Source of the DNA: Rhodobacterales bacterium HKCCE2091
Lineage (GTDB): Bacteria > Pseudomonadota > Alphaproteobacteria > Rhodobacterales > Rhodobacteraceae
Assembly (NCBI GenBank): GCA_015689685.1
Contig: WVSL01000006.1
Span: forward strand, 124,001 to 188,000
Direction: 5' to 3'
DNA length: 64,000 nucleotides
A model generated the notes under the pieces. That model did not search any database, was not told the DNA's origin, and was given only the letters and a program-made list of their open reading frames with translations. Each line of letters begins with the position of its first letter. Position 1 is the first letter of the stretch. Shown piece by piece: positions 18,601-27,929 of this stretch. The position numbers and the translations under genes were made by a program.

Positions 18601-21600
18601 CCCGCCCACATCCTCATGCTCTGGGGCCTCGGGGATCCTGCCGCCTTCGGCGCGGGCTATTGCCTTGCCCGCGCGATGCAGATCGCCGATTGCGGCGGAC
18701 GGCTGACGCTGGCGACGACCGGCTCCGTCTCGCTGGCCGGGGAACCGGCGGAACACCCCGAGGGCCGGGCGCTGCTCGGTCTCGTCCGGGTCGCCCCGCG
18801 CGAGGTTCCGGGGCTGACCGCGACGCTTGTCGACCTGCCCGCCGACCCGGCGCTGGCACCCGCGCTGCTGGCCGAAGCGGCAGGCGACGGCGGCGCGGAT
18901 CACGTCGCGCTCCGCCCCGGCGCGCGGCACCTTCGCGACCGCCACGCCGCACCCGCAGGACTGCCCGAAGGTCTTCCGGCGCGGCTGCGCGAGGGCGGCG
19001 TCTACCTTCTGACCGGCGGCACTGGCGGGATCGGCCGTCAACTGGCGCTCTGGCTCGCCGGAACCGCGAGCGCGAAGGTCGCGCTCCTGTCCCGCAGTGC
19101 CACCGAAGACTCGGTGCTCGCGTCCGAGATCGCGGCTGCCGGTGGCGAGGTGATGAGCGTCGCCGCCGACGTGACCGACCGCGACAGCCTAGCGGCGGCG
19201 ATCGAGGCCGTGAAAGCGCGCTTCGGCCCGGTCAACGGCGTCATCCACGGCGCGGGCATGATCGACGACAGGCCGCTGTCGGCCAAGACGCTGGACGAGG
19301 CCCGCGCGCTGATGGCGCCGAAGCTCGACGGCGCGCGGCTGCTCGACGAATTGTTCCCGGCCGGAACGCTCGATGTCTTCGCCGTCATCTCGTCCTCCTC
19401 CGTCGTGATCGGCGGCGCGGGGCAGGCCGACTACGCGGGCGCCAACGCCGCGCTCGAGGCCATCGCCGAGGCCCGGCCCGACGGGTTTTCCATCGCCTGG
19501 GGCGTGTGGCGCGACACCGGCATGGCCGCCCGCGCCTACGGCGCCGGGGAAACCGGCGCGGCCGCCCTGCCGGGCGACCGGGTGGAGGCCGGTGGTGGCG
19601 TGGTGGAGTTCCATTCTCTGCTCGACCCCGACACCGACTGGCGGCTGATCGAACACGTCGTCGGCGGAGCGCCGGTCTTGCCCGGCACCGCCTATGTCGA
19701 CCTTGCGCTCGCCGTAGCCGCCGCACTTTACCCCGACCGGGACACCGAGTTGCGCGATCTCGGCTTCGAACAGCCGATGATCTTTGCCGACGGGCTGCCC
19801 CGGCGGGTCATCGCGCGGGCGGAACCGGCGGGCGAGGGCTGCGACCTGACGATCCTCAGCCGCGTCGGCCCCGAGGATCCGGCGGAACACGTCCGGCTGC
19901 ATATCGGCCCCGCGTCGGTCGGGGCGCCCGAAGGCGCGCTGTCGGCCCCGGTCGGCACGGTTCTGGATGCCGGCGGCCACGCGGCGCAGGAAGACCTGAT
20001 CGCCTTCGGCCCGCGCTGGAACAACATCGGCGAACTGCGCGGCTCCGGCATCGCGGCGGAGGGAGACTTCGCGCTCGACCCCGCTTTCGCCGCCGAGGTC
20101 GCGGAACACCCCGCCCACCCCGCGCTGCTCGACATGGCCTGGACCGTGGGCCTGCACTTGCTGCCCGAGGCCGATCGCGCCGGGAAGGTCTACGTGCCGA
20201 TGTCGCTCGCCGCGGCACGCTTCTCCGCGCCTCTGCCCGCGTCCCTGACCGCGCGGGCGGTGATCGTGGCGCAGGAGCCCGGCCGTTTCGTCGCCTTCGA
20301 CGTGGTGCTGATCGCGCCCGACGGCGCCGAGGTCGCGATGATCGAACGCTTCTCGCTCCGCGCCGTGCCGGGCGGGGATCTCGCGCCGATGGCCGAAACC
20401 CCGCCGCTGACCGCGCAGCTCCTGTCGACGGGGATCAAGAGGACCGAGGCGGCGGAGCTTTTCGCCCGCGTCTTCGCCCATCCCGACCGGGCGCTCGTGG
20501 TGTCGCCGGTGTCGCTCGACCTCGTGCGGCTGGCGATGGAGGAAGTGCCGAAGCGCGCCGAGGCGTCGGCCGCCGCCGGATCCGGCGCGGCCATCGCCGA
20601 CCCGGTCGCGGCGAAGCTTGCCGGTATCTGGCAGGACATCCTCGGCGTCACCGGCATCGGCCCGGACGACGAGTTCTTCGCGCTCGGCGGCCATTCGCTG
20701 AACGCCGTCCGCATGTTCGGCCGGGTGAAGAAGGACATGGGCATGTCGGTCCCGATCGCGACCCTGTTCGAGGCGCCGTCCCTGTCGGCCCTGGCCGCCT
20801 TCCTGCGTGACCACGGCGCGACCGCGGGCGATGCTCCCGAGGCCGCCGCGTCGGCCCCCGCACCGGCCCGGACCGCCGCCGCGCCCCGCCGCCGCGATCC
20901 GCTGACCATCGAGATGACCGAGGGCCAGCGGGAGATCGCGGCCGTGATGCTGGTCGATCCCGAGGGCTCGGTCGCCTACAACCTGTCGGTCAGCCTGCAT
21001 CTCGACGGCGCGCTCGACGAAACGGCGCTGGTCTCGGCCCTGCGCGCGGTCCTGGCCCGGCACGACGCCTTGCGCGCCACCGTCGACCTGCAGGCGCTCG
21101 AGGTCACGATCTGGCCCGAACGCACGCTGGCCATAGAAACCCGCGACCTTCGCGGTCTCGACGCCGCCGCGCAGGACACCGCGCGGCAGTCGGTGCTCGA
21201 GGGGATCGCGGGCAAGGTGATGAACCTCGAGGAAGGCCCGGTGCTGCGCGCCGTCCTTCTGAAGCAGGCCGACGACCGCAACGAACTGATGCTGTTCGTG
21301 AACCACATCCTCTGCGACGGCTGGTCGCTCGGCGTCATCGTCGGGGACCTCGCCCGGCTCTACGAGGCAGAGACGAAGGGCACGGCGGCCGACCTGCCGC
21401 CGCCTGCCAGCATCGTCGACCTCGTCGCGGCCGAGCGTGACTGGCTCGCCACGCCAGATGCCGCGCGGCACCGCGACTACTGGGTCGGGCAGTTCGCGGC
21501 CGGCGTCCCCGAGATGGAGGTGCCGACCGACCGTCCGCGCCCGCGGGTCAAGACCACCAATTCCCGGCGCGTCACCCAGAGGCTCGGCGCGGAGGAGGAA

Positions 21601-24600
21601 CGGCGGCTGCGCGCGCTCGCCGACCGCATCGGCATCTCGCCGCGTTCCCTCCTGTTCACGCTCCTGCACCTCTACCTCGGCCGGATCACCGGTCTCGACG
21701 ACGTGGTGATGGGGCTGCCATCCTCGGGGCAGGTGTCCCACGGGCTCGACAACGCGGTCGCGCACGGGGTGAACTTCCTGCCGTTCCGCGCCCGGCTCGA
21801 CCGGGAGGCGGATTTCGCCGCCCATGCCGACCGTCTCCGCCACGCGCTCGGCGAGGCGCTGGACCACCAGAACTATACCTACGGCGCGCTGATGCGCGAT
21901 CTGCGGCTGGCACGGGACGCCTCGCGCGTCGCGATCGTGCCGATCGCGGTGAACATCGACAACCTCGCGGATTCCGGCACGACCTTCGCCGACCTCGGGC
22001 TGGAGATCGACGTCAACCCGACCGGTCACCACCATTTCGAGATGTTCATCAACATCTTCGAGATGCCCGGCCGGGTGGAACTGGCGTGGAACTACAACTC
22101 GGATCTCTACGACGAGGCGACCATCGCGGCCCATGCCGCCGGCCTCGCCTCGATGCTGGACCGGGTCGATGCCGCGCCGGACATCACCGTCGGCACGCTC
22201 CTCGCCGCGGATGCCGCGACCCGCGCGATCCCCGCCAGCGGGTCGTTCGACGACCCCGGCGCGGCGGGGCCGCAGACGATCACCGAGGTCTTCCGCGCGG
22301 TCGCGCTCCGCCATCCCGACCGGGTGGCGCTGCGCTTCGGTGACGCGGCGATGGACTACGCGACGCTCGACGCGCGGTCCGACGCGCTGGCCGGCTGGCT
22401 CGCGTCTCTCGGCGTCGGGCCGGGCGATCTCGTCGGGATCACCTCGGAGCGGTCGCTGTCGCTGATCGTCGCGGTCATGGCGGTGCTGAAGGCCGGTGCG
22501 GGCTACGTCCCCTTTGACACCGCGCTGCCCGACGAACGGCTCGCCTTCATCGCGGAGGACACGGGCATCCGCATCCTCCTCGGTTCGCTCCCGGTGGTCG
22601 AGGCGGCGGGGGTCACGGCGATCCCCCATGCCGACTTCCCCGAAACCGGCACGGCCCCGGCGGCGGAAGTCACGGGAGCGTCGATCGCCTATGTCATGTT
22701 CACCTCGGGCACCACGGGCAAGCCCAAGGGCGTGATGCTGCCGCACCGGTCGGTGATCCGGATGCTGGTCGACACCGACTGGGTCGATCTCGGCCCGGAC
22801 ACGGTGACGCTGCATTCCTCGGCCTTCGCCTTCGACACCTCGATCATCGACATCTTCGGCGCGCTCCTGCACGGCGGAACGGTCGTGGTGCCGCCCGCGG
22901 GCCAGCTTTCCATCGCCGACCTGTCGGACGCCATCGAAAGCCACGGGGTGAACACGCTGTGGCTGACCTCCGGGCTGTTCCACGCCGTCGCGGACATGCG
23001 CCCGCGCGCCTTCGCCAGGGTGCGGCAGGTGATCGTTGGCGGCGACGTGGTTTCGCCCTCGCACGTTGCCAAGGTGATGAAGACCTGTCCGGGTGTGACG
23101 GTCATCAACGGCTACGGCCCGACCGAAAGCAACGTGACGAACGCCTACCGCATCACCGCCGCAGACCTCGATTCCGGCCGCGCGCTGCCGATCGGCCCGG
23201 CGATCCCCGGCACCCAGATCTTCATCCTCGGGCAGGACGGCTGGCCGGTGCCCACCGGTGTCCAGGGGGAGCTTGCCATCGCGGGCAGGGGCCTCGCGCT
23301 CGGCTACTGGAACCGGCCCGAGCTGACCGCCGCGAAGTTCATCCGCGCGCCATGGGACCCGGACCTGACGCTCTACCGTTCGGGCGATCTCGCGCTCAAT
23401 CCCGGCGACGGGGTGATCCGCTTCCTCGGCCGCATCGACACGCAGGTGAAGATCCGCGGCTTCCGCGTCGAACTGGGCGAGATCGAGGCCGTGCTGGAGG
23501 CGCATCCGGGCGTGCGGCAGGCGACGGTGACGGCGGTGGTGCCCGATGGCCAGCTCGACCGGGTGCTGTCGGCCTACGTCGTGGCCGAAAGCAACGTCCG
23601 CATCACCACCGACGAGTTGAAGGCGCACGCGCGCAACCACCTGCCGGATTTCGCGCGGCCCGCGTTCGTCACGCTGATGGACGCGCTGCCGCTGAACGCG
23701 AACGGCAAGGTCGACCGGCGGCAACTGCCTGCGCCGGTCGTCGAATTCGGTCGCGGCAGCCAGCCGGAGACCGAGGCCGAACGGCGCATCGCCGCCATCT
23801 GGCGCCAGATCCTCGGGCTGGAATCGGTCGGGGCGGAGGACAACTTCTTCGCGCTCGGCGGCCACTCGCTGCTGGCCGTCCGGCTGTTCGACCGGATCCG
23901 CAAGGAGTTCGGGCAGGACCTGCCGATCTCCACCCTGTTCGCCAACCAGACCGTGCGCGATCTCGCCGGCGTGGTCGGCGACCGTTTCACGGTGATCGAG
24001 GGCAAGGACATGGAAACCGAACCGGACGAGGACTGGGACACCACCACAGTCATCCACCCCGGACCCGGCGGTCCCCGTGCCCGGCCCGCGCTGTTCGTGG
24101 TCGGCGGCGTCGGCGGCAACGTGAACAACCTGTTCCAGCTCGGCCAGCAGATCGGCCGCGACCGGGCGCTGATCGGCTTCCAGACCCGCGGCGTGATGGG
24201 CCATGCCCCGCACGAGACCATCGAGGAGATGGCGGCGGAGAACATCCGCTATATGCGCGCCCACCAGTCGACCGGTCCCTACCTGATCGCGGGCTATTCC
24301 GGCGGCGCGCTGACCGCGCACGAGATGGTGCGGCAGCTCGAAGCCAACGGAGAGAGCGTTTCGCGGCTGGTCGTGCTCGACACCTACGCGCCGGGCTTCG
24401 CCACCGACTTCGTGCCGAACGTGCGGCTCGGGCCGGGGCGCCGGATCGCGCAGGAGGTCCGGCTCCTGCGGACGAAGGGGGTCGGCCACCTCGTCACCCG
24501 CACCAAGGCCACGCTCCGCGACCGGCTGGTGCGGGCGCGGTTCCTGTGGCTCCTGCGGCGGATCAGCCCGCTGATGTACCGCTTCGAGGTGATGAAGAAG

Positions 24601-24909
24601 GTCTGGCGCACGGCGGCGCTGCGCTACGAGGGCGGGCCGATCACCGCGCCGGTGACGCTGTTCAAGGCCGATCCGTCCGGCGCCGTCCACAAGGCCGCGT
24701 TCGAGACCGACCCGAGCCTCGGCTGGTCGGCGCTGGTGCCCGAGGGCAGGTTCGAGATCGTGATGATCGGCGGCGACCACCAGTCGATGCTGGAAGGCGA
24801 ACACGTCGTGCACCTGGCGGAACTGATCGCGGAAGCCCTCGGCCGGGACGAGGAGCCGCCCGCGCGCACCGCGCCGCAGCCGCCGCGGCTCGTCCACTCC
24901 CGCGGCTAG
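15634..24909 (+). CDS. Hybrid PKS-NRPS megasynthase, KS-AT-KR-DH-ACP-C-A-PCP-TE
   Basis: 3091 aa; ATG at 15634 is the first Met before the KS, 43 bases after the preceding stop. KS about 10-435 (Cys181). AT about 528-822 (Ser626 in AHSVGEY, where Gly is usual in GHSxG; VAAHS replaces the common HAFHS/YASHS, so its extender is unclear). KR about 896-1302 (TGGTGGIG near 1126, Tyr1267; IDD at the LDD position suggests B-type stereochemistry). DH about 1324-1582 (HxxxGxxxxP, His1341, Asp in LLDMAW). ACP about 1652-1725 (Ser1688). C about 1757-2189 (NHILCDG, catalytic second His 1891). A about 2214-2702 (FDTS, NGYGPTESN). PCP about 2712-2779 (Ser2748). TE about 2807-3072 (Ser2889 in GYSGG). It should add one ketide, reduce and dehydrate it to an alkene, add one amino acid and release. 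Confidence 0.93.
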   Translation: MTESAPDTRIAVIGRAGRFSGVRNVREFWRMLDEGRTGSVRLSTADLLAQGVSRKALADPAYVPVAHPLPDMECFDAGFWGFSPREAQILDPQHRHFLETAWEALEDAGRMPEDFDGRVGVYAGSGMQAYLPFNLLTNPDLVEEIGLFLLRHTGNDKDFLTTRLSYLLNLTGPSVAVQTACSTSLVAVHEAVNALLNMECEMALAGGVTIELPHHVGYRYAEGEILSPDGLCRAFDDGSQGTVFGSGAGIVVLRRYEDAVADGDDIKAVILGSAINNDGAGKASYLAPSVDGQAEAAAEAVALAGVDPGSISYIEAHGTGTPIGDPIELSALGQVYGEAGQGAIGIGSVKTNIGHLDTAAGAASLIKVIEAMRHKRLPASLHFEKPNSRYDWQSGPFEVVASGRDWTPAGPRRAAINSLGVGGTNAHVVVEEAPMPAASAEDGQWRLYPFSAHSAAAVDGIAGQWAGFLDDPDAPGPADIAFTLRHGRRVFPERMAIAADSREALDAALAARVSGVKRRGTAAASKPRVVFLFPGGGAQYPGAGAEMLAAEPVFAAAVDACFAALPADAPADLREMMFDRDLDDAEARGKLGRSGYAIPALFILEYAYAKLWDHWGVAPDAILAHSVGEYAGAVVAGALPLADALKVVTLRGKVMDAAPEGAMTTVPLPADEARGWLGDTLDIAAINSATTTVVSGQVSDIEALEVRLAAEGHEARRIHIDVAAHSRQLEGQLETFRKGFEGVAFGSVKVPMVSSLRGGWGEAGDFTSADYWVRHLRNTVRFTDAVAAALSEPDTVVIEVGPGQTLGPLVEAAEVPHPARAILPSAPRPRDTDPEPGVALAAAGGLWAEGWPLDFDRLPGAGGGRRVSLPTYAFEKTRHWIAPGKGATAEVAEDLPLVLDRTPDMANWVEALGWRDGSSLPAPNLAGTDWLVFAGDDELSAAVLSALGAARRVVTVRRGEGFALDGDAATLRPDVADDYEALFDALGTPPAHILMLWGLGDPAAFGAGYCLARAMQIADCGGRLTLATTGSVSLAGEPAEHPEGRALLGLVRVAPREVPGLTATLVDLPADPALAPALLAEAAGDGGADHVALRPGARHLRDRHAAPAGLPEGLPARLREGGVYLLTGGTGGIGRQLALWLAGTASAKVALLSRSATEDSVLASEIAAAGGEVMSVAADVTDRDSLAAAIEAVKARFGPVNGVIHGAGMIDDRPLSAKTLDEARALMAPKLDGARLLDELFPAGTLDVFAVISSSSVVIGGAGQADYAGANAALEAIAEARPDGFSIAWGVWRDTGMAARAYGAGETGAAALPGDRVEAGGGVVEFHSLLDPDTDWRLIEHVVGGAPVLPGTAYVDLALAVAAALYPDRDTELRDLGFEQPMIFADGLPRRVIARAEPAGEGCDLTILSRVGPEDPAEHVRLHIGPASVGAPEGALSAPVGTVLDAGGHAAQEDLIAFGPRWNNIGELRGSGIAAEGDFALDPAFAAEVAEHPAHPALLDMAWTVGLHLLPEADRAGKVYVPMSLAAARFSAPLPASLTARAVIVAQEPGRFVAFDVVLIAPDGAEVAMIERFSLRAVPGGDLAPMAETPPLTAQLLSTGIKRTEAAELFARVFAHPDRALVVSPVSLDLVRLAMEEVPKRAEASAAAGSGAAIADPVAAKLAGIWQDILGVTGIGPDDEFFALGGHSLNAVRMFGRVKKDMGMSVPIATLFEAPSLSALAAFLRDHGATAGDAPEAAASAPAPARTAAAPRRRDPLTIEMTEGQREIAAVMLVDPEGSVAYNLSVSLHLDGALDETALVSALRAVLARHDALRATVDLQALEVTIWPERTLAIETRDLRGLDAAAQDTARQSVLEGIAGKVMNLEEGPVLRAVLLKQADDRNELMLFVNHILCDGWSLGVIVGDLARLYEAETKGTAADLPPPASIVDLVAAERDWLATPDAARHRDYWVGQFAAGVPEMEVPTDRPRPRVKTTNSRRVTQRLGAEEERRLRALADRIGISPRSLLFTLLHLYLGRITGLDDVVMGLPSSGQVSHGLDNAVAHGVNFLPFRARLDREADFAAHADRLRHALGEALDHQNYTYGALMRDLRLARDASRVAIVPIAVNIDNLADSGTTFADLGLEIDVNPTGHHHFEMFINIFEMPGRVELAWNYNSDLYDEATIAAHAAGLASMLDRVDAAPDITVGTLLAADAATRAIPASGSFDDPGAAGPQTITEVFRAVALRHPDRVALRFGDAAMDYATLDARSDALAGWLASLGVGPGDLVGITSERSLSLIVAVMAVLKAGAGYVPFDTALPDERLAFIAEDTGIRILLGSLPVVEAAGVTAIPHADFPETGTAPAAEVTGASIAYVMFTSGTTGKPKGVMLPHRSVIRMLVDTDWVDLGPDTVTLHSSAFAFDTSIIDIFGALLHGGTVVVPPAGQLSIADLSDAIESHGVNTLWLTSGLFHAVADMRPRAFARVRQVIVGGDVVSPSHVAKVMKTCPGVTVINGYGPTESNVTNAYRITAADLDSGRALPIGPAIPGTQIFILGQDGWPVPTGVQGELAIAGRGLALGYWNRPELTAAKFIRAPWDPDLTLYRSGDLALNPGDGVIRFLGRIDTQVKIRGFRVELGEIEAVLEAHPGVRQATVTAVVPDGQLDRVLSAYVVAESNVRITTDELKAHARNHLPDFARPAFVTLMDALPLNANGKVDRRQLPAPVVEFGRGSQPETEAERRIAAIWRQILGLESVGAEDNFFALGGHSLLAVRLFDRIRKEFGQDLPISTLFANQTVRDLAGVVGDRFTVIEGKDMETEPDEDWDTTTVIHPGPGGPRARPALFVVGGVGGNVNNLFQLGQQIGRDRALIGFQTRGVMGHAPHETIEEMAAENIRYMRAHQSTGPYLIAGYSGGALTAHEMVRQLEANGESVSRLVVLDTYAPGFATDFVPNVRLGPGRRIAQEVRLLRTKGVGHLVTRTKATLRDRLVRARFLWLLRRISPLMYRFEVMKKVWRTAALRYEGGPITAPVTLFKADPSGAVHKAAFETDPSLGWSALVPEGRFEIVMIGGDHQSMLEGEHVVHLAELIAEALGRDEEPPARTAPQPPRLVHSRG

Positions 24910-24910
24910 G

Positions 24911-25774
24911 TCAGTTCGGGGCGGGAGCCACCGTTTCCACGAAGTCCCGCAGCACGTCGTCCAGCCCGTGCCGGTCGAGATCGACATGCCCGCCCGGCAG
25001 TTCCACGAATGCATGGCCGTTCGGCGCGGCGTCGTAGAGCGCGCGGGCTTCCTCCGTCCGCACGGTGGCGTCGTAGGTGCCGTGAACGACCAGCACCGGC
25101 GCCTCGGCGTTCACGACGTGGTCGACCAGGTCGTAGCGCTCGCGCCACATCAACCGGCACATCGGGAAGCCCCTCAGGTGGCGGGTGTAGTAGCGGCAGG
25201 TCCGGTCGCTGGCCCCCTGAAGGATGACGCCCGCGAAGTCGCGCGACGCGGCGAGCCGGCTGCCGACCCCGGCGCCCAGGCTGAACCCGTAAAGCACGCG
25301 GCGTTCGGGCGGCACGTCCTGGCCCATGACGTCGTCAAGCGCGTCGTAAAGCGCGCGCGCGTCCTCCGCGAAGCCGAGTTCGGAGGGCTCGCCCGGCAGC
25401 CCCTCGAACCCGCGGTAGCGCAGCATCGCGACGCCGGCCCCGTCCTCGACCAGCAGCATCAGGCGCTCCATCGAGGTCGCCGTCCGCGCCCCGTTGCCCT
25501 GGAACGCGAGGATCACCGGGTGGCCCGGTCCGGGGTCGATCACCCAGGCATGGGCCTCGCCGCCGCTTTCGGTCGGGAACCGGACTTCCCGCACGGCGTC
25601 GAACCCCGCCTCGGCCGGGGTGACGTAGGTTTCGGGGACGGTGTAGATCGCGTAGCGCTGGTAGGCCCAGACGATGCCGAACGCGCCAAGTGCGGCTGCG
25701 ACGATTGCGGCGAAGGCGTAGATCAGCACGCGCGATCCCCTGTCTTTTCGGCCCGATGACCCCGTCGGCCCCAT
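24911..25774 (-). CDS. Membrane-anchored alpha/beta hydrolase
   Basis: 287 aa. An N-terminal hydrophobic segment (about residues 16-40) anchors it or serves as an uncleaved signal. The hydrolase core shows the nucleophile elbow GFSLGAG, an acid in VHGTYDATV, and the catalytic His in GGHVDLD, the order of the alpha/beta-hydrolase fold; it resembles the ABHD13/BEM46-like group. Its substrate is unknown. Its stop codon is separated by one base from that of the convergent megasynthase, so no terminator fits between them. It is last in a minus-strand row with the capsule genes; whether it belongs to that unit or is a cluster hydrolase is undecided. Confidence 0.8.
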   Translation of the reverse strand: MGPTGSSGRKDRGSRVLIYAFAAIVAAALGAFGIVWAYQRYAIYTVPETYVTPAEAGFDAVREVRFPTESGGEAHAWVIDPGPGHPVILAFQGNGARTATSMERLMLLVEDGAGVAMLRYRGFEGLPGEPSELGFAEDARALYDALDDVMGQDVPPERRVLYGFSLGAGVGSRLAASRDFAGVILQGASDRTCRYYTRHLRGFPMCRLMWRERYDLVDHVVNAEAPVLVVHGTYDATVRTEEARALYDAAPNGHAFVELPGGHVDLDRHGLDDVLRDFVETVAPAPN

Positions 25775-25861
25775 TGGTCGACCCCCCGAAAGTGCGGCCC
25801 GCCTGCCGGTTCCCGCGCCATCATCGCGGCCGGCCGGCCCGGCGTCCAGCCTCGGGCGGCG

Positions 25862-27922
25862 TCAGCGCACCACGCGCGGGAAGCCGAGGCGCCCCTTCCA
25901 TTCCTGCAAACGTGCCAGCGCGCGCAGCCATCGCTGCGGCCGGAAGCCCTCGCCCGCCGCCAGCCGGGCCACCGCGACCTCCGGCGGGCAGGGCTGGCCC
26001 GTGACCGGGTCGAAGTAGCGCGGATAGGCGATCAGCATCGCGTGGGCGAGCGCGGCCAGTGACGGGCGGGCATTGCGGCGGGCGGGGCGGGGGCCGCGGT
26101 CGTCGGTCAGGCCCCACCCGGCATAGAACGGCGTGCCGAGCGTCGTCACCGGCACCCCGCGCAACAGCGCCTCGTACCCGAGTCCGGAGGTCATCGTGAC
26201 CACCCGCGCGACGTGGGGCAGCAGTGCCGCCGGGTCCGCACCCTCGATGACATGGTCGGCGCTTCGGGCCAGGACCTCCGGCGCGACCCGACCGATCCGG
26301 AGCCCCGCCTCCACGTCGGGATGGGGCTTGTAGAGGATGAAGGCGTCGGGAAACTCCGCCCGCGCCCAGTCCAAGAGGGCTGCATTGGTGCGGACCTCGC
26401 CCGCGCCGAGCCGGATCGACGCGTCGTCCTCGACCTGTCCCGGCACCAGCACCATGTCGCGACCGCCGGTATCGGGCAGGTCGGTCGCGGTGCCGGTCGT
26501 GTATTTCGTCAGGCCCGCGGCGAGGATCGCCTGCACCAGCGCCTCCGCCCGCACGAGCCGTTCCGGCGGCAACTCCGCGGCCTCCGCCACCAGCCGTTCC
26601 AGCCGGCTTTCGCGCGAGGGGTCGAAGTAGATGCCGAGATCGTCGCGAACGAGCGACAGCGGCGCGACCAGCTTCGCGCCGAGCCCGCGGGATCGCAGCA
26701 CCCCGTCCTCGATCCGGAACAGCGGCAGGCCCGCGTCCTCGGCGGCGCGGCGCAGGTCCTCGGTCGCGGCACCCGCCCAGATCAGGAGCGGACGCCGGGA
26801 CGCCAGCGCGGCGGCCGTGTCCTGGGCGAAGCCGAAATCGCCGTGACCGCCGAAGAAGGCGCGCAGGTGCGGGCGTTTCCACGTCCACTGGCCCCAGGCC
26901 GAATAGCCCGCCCGGTCCTCGCGCCAGGCGCGGGCCTGGGCTTCCAGCGCGCCGATCACCTCCTCGATCCCGCACAGGCGGTCGCGGTAGGGGTCGTACC
27001 ATGTCGGGTAAAGCAGGAGTGCGCCGGCGGCGAGCTGCGCCCGGCTGAGCGCGCGGCCCCGGCGCGGCACCGGGCGGCGGTCGTCGGTCAGGCCCCACCC
27101 GGCGTAGAAGGGCTGGCCGAAAACGACCGGGCGGTGCCCGGCGAAGATCGCCTCGAACCCCATCTGGCTCGTGACCGTGTAGACCGCCGCCGCGCCCTCG
27201 AACAGCCGCCAGGGCGAATGCGGCCCGGTAATCGCCTGCACGCGGCCGCCGTAGGCCTCCAGGTCCTGCGCCGCGAAATGGCCGCGGCGGTGGCCGCTGT
27301 CGGTCTCGGGATGGGTCTTCACCAGGACGGTCTTGCCCGGGTGATCCTCGACCGCCCAGTAGAGCATCTCGCGGAAGGTGTCCGCGTCGGCCCCGCCATG
27401 CAGGACCGAGGCATCGCCCTCGGTCTGGTCGATCACCAGCACGTAGCCGGGGTCGGGTGCGGGCAGGTCCGGGTCGGTCGCGGCGTATTTCGACAGGTGC
27501 GCGTCGCGGATCCGCGCCACCGCCTCGCGCGCGCGGTTCAGGATCGCGGTATCGTCCAGCGGGTGCGTGGCGAGGATGGTTTCGAGGTCCGACGGCGCGG
27601 AGGCGTCGAAGTAGATGCCGCTCCGGTCGATGACGAGGCCGAGTGGCGGTTCGCCCTCGCGTCCGGGGTGAAGCGACCGAAGGAAGGCGTCCTCGACCCG
27701 GACGAGGTGCGCGCCGGATGCCTCCGCCGCGGCCTCGCCCCGGGGGGCATAGGGCGAACGCCCCCAGACCACCACGTCATCCTCCGGCCCCGGCTTGCCG
27801 AGGCTTAGGTCATAACCCGCCAGCGACAGGATCCGGCGCACGCGAGCCTGGGTCAGGAAGCCCGCATTGAAATGGAACGCGCGCCGGTTTCGCGGCGCGC
27901 GTTCGTTGTCTGCCTGGATCAT
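25862..27922 (-). CDS. kpsC: Capsular polysaccharide beta-Kdo transferase, KpsC/LipB family
   Basis: 686 aa, made of two similar halves (about 20-340 and 345-680), each carrying FYAGWGLTDD near its end, the known tandem-glycosyltransferase layout of KpsC. In group 2 capsule systems KpsC and KpsS build the beta-Kdo linker on the lipid anchor at the inner face of the cytoplasmic membrane. No signal peptide is seen. The start is taken at the first ATG, with only a weak ribosome site; it begins 7 bases after the stop of the export-protein gene, so they are probably cotranscribed. The ABC exporter parts (KpsM/T/E) are not in the window. Confidence 0.88.
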   Translation of the reverse strand: MIQADNERAPRNRRAFHFNAGFLTQARVRRILSLAGYDLSLGKPGPEDDVVVWGRSPYAPRGEAAAEASGAHLVRVEDAFLRSLHPGREGEPPLGLVIDRSGIYFDASAPSDLETILATHPLDDTAILNRAREAVARIRDAHLSKYAATDPDLPAPDPGYVLVIDQTEGDASVLHGGADADTFREMLYWAVEDHPGKTVLVKTHPETDSGHRRGHFAAQDLEAYGGRVQAITGPHSPWRLFEGAAAVYTVTSQMGFEAIFAGHRPVVFGQPFYAGWGLTDDRRPVPRRGRALSRAQLAAGALLLYPTWYDPYRDRLCGIEEVIGALEAQARAWREDRAGYSAWGQWTWKRPHLRAFFGGHGDFGFAQDTAAALASRRPLLIWAGAATEDLRRAAEDAGLPLFRIEDGVLRSRGLGAKLVAPLSLVRDDLGIYFDPSRESRLERLVAEAAELPPERLVRAEALVQAILAAGLTKYTTGTATDLPDTGGRDMVLVPGQVEDDASIRLGAGEVRTNAALLDWARAEFPDAFILYKPHPDVEAGLRIGRVAPEVLARSADHVIEGADPAALLPHVARVVTMTSGLGYEALLRGVPVTTLGTPFYAGWGLTDDRGPRPARRNARPSLAALAHAMLIAYPRYFDPVTGQPCPPEVAVARLAAGEGFRPQRWLRALARLQEWKGRLGFPRVVR

Positions 27923-27929
27923 TCCGGCG

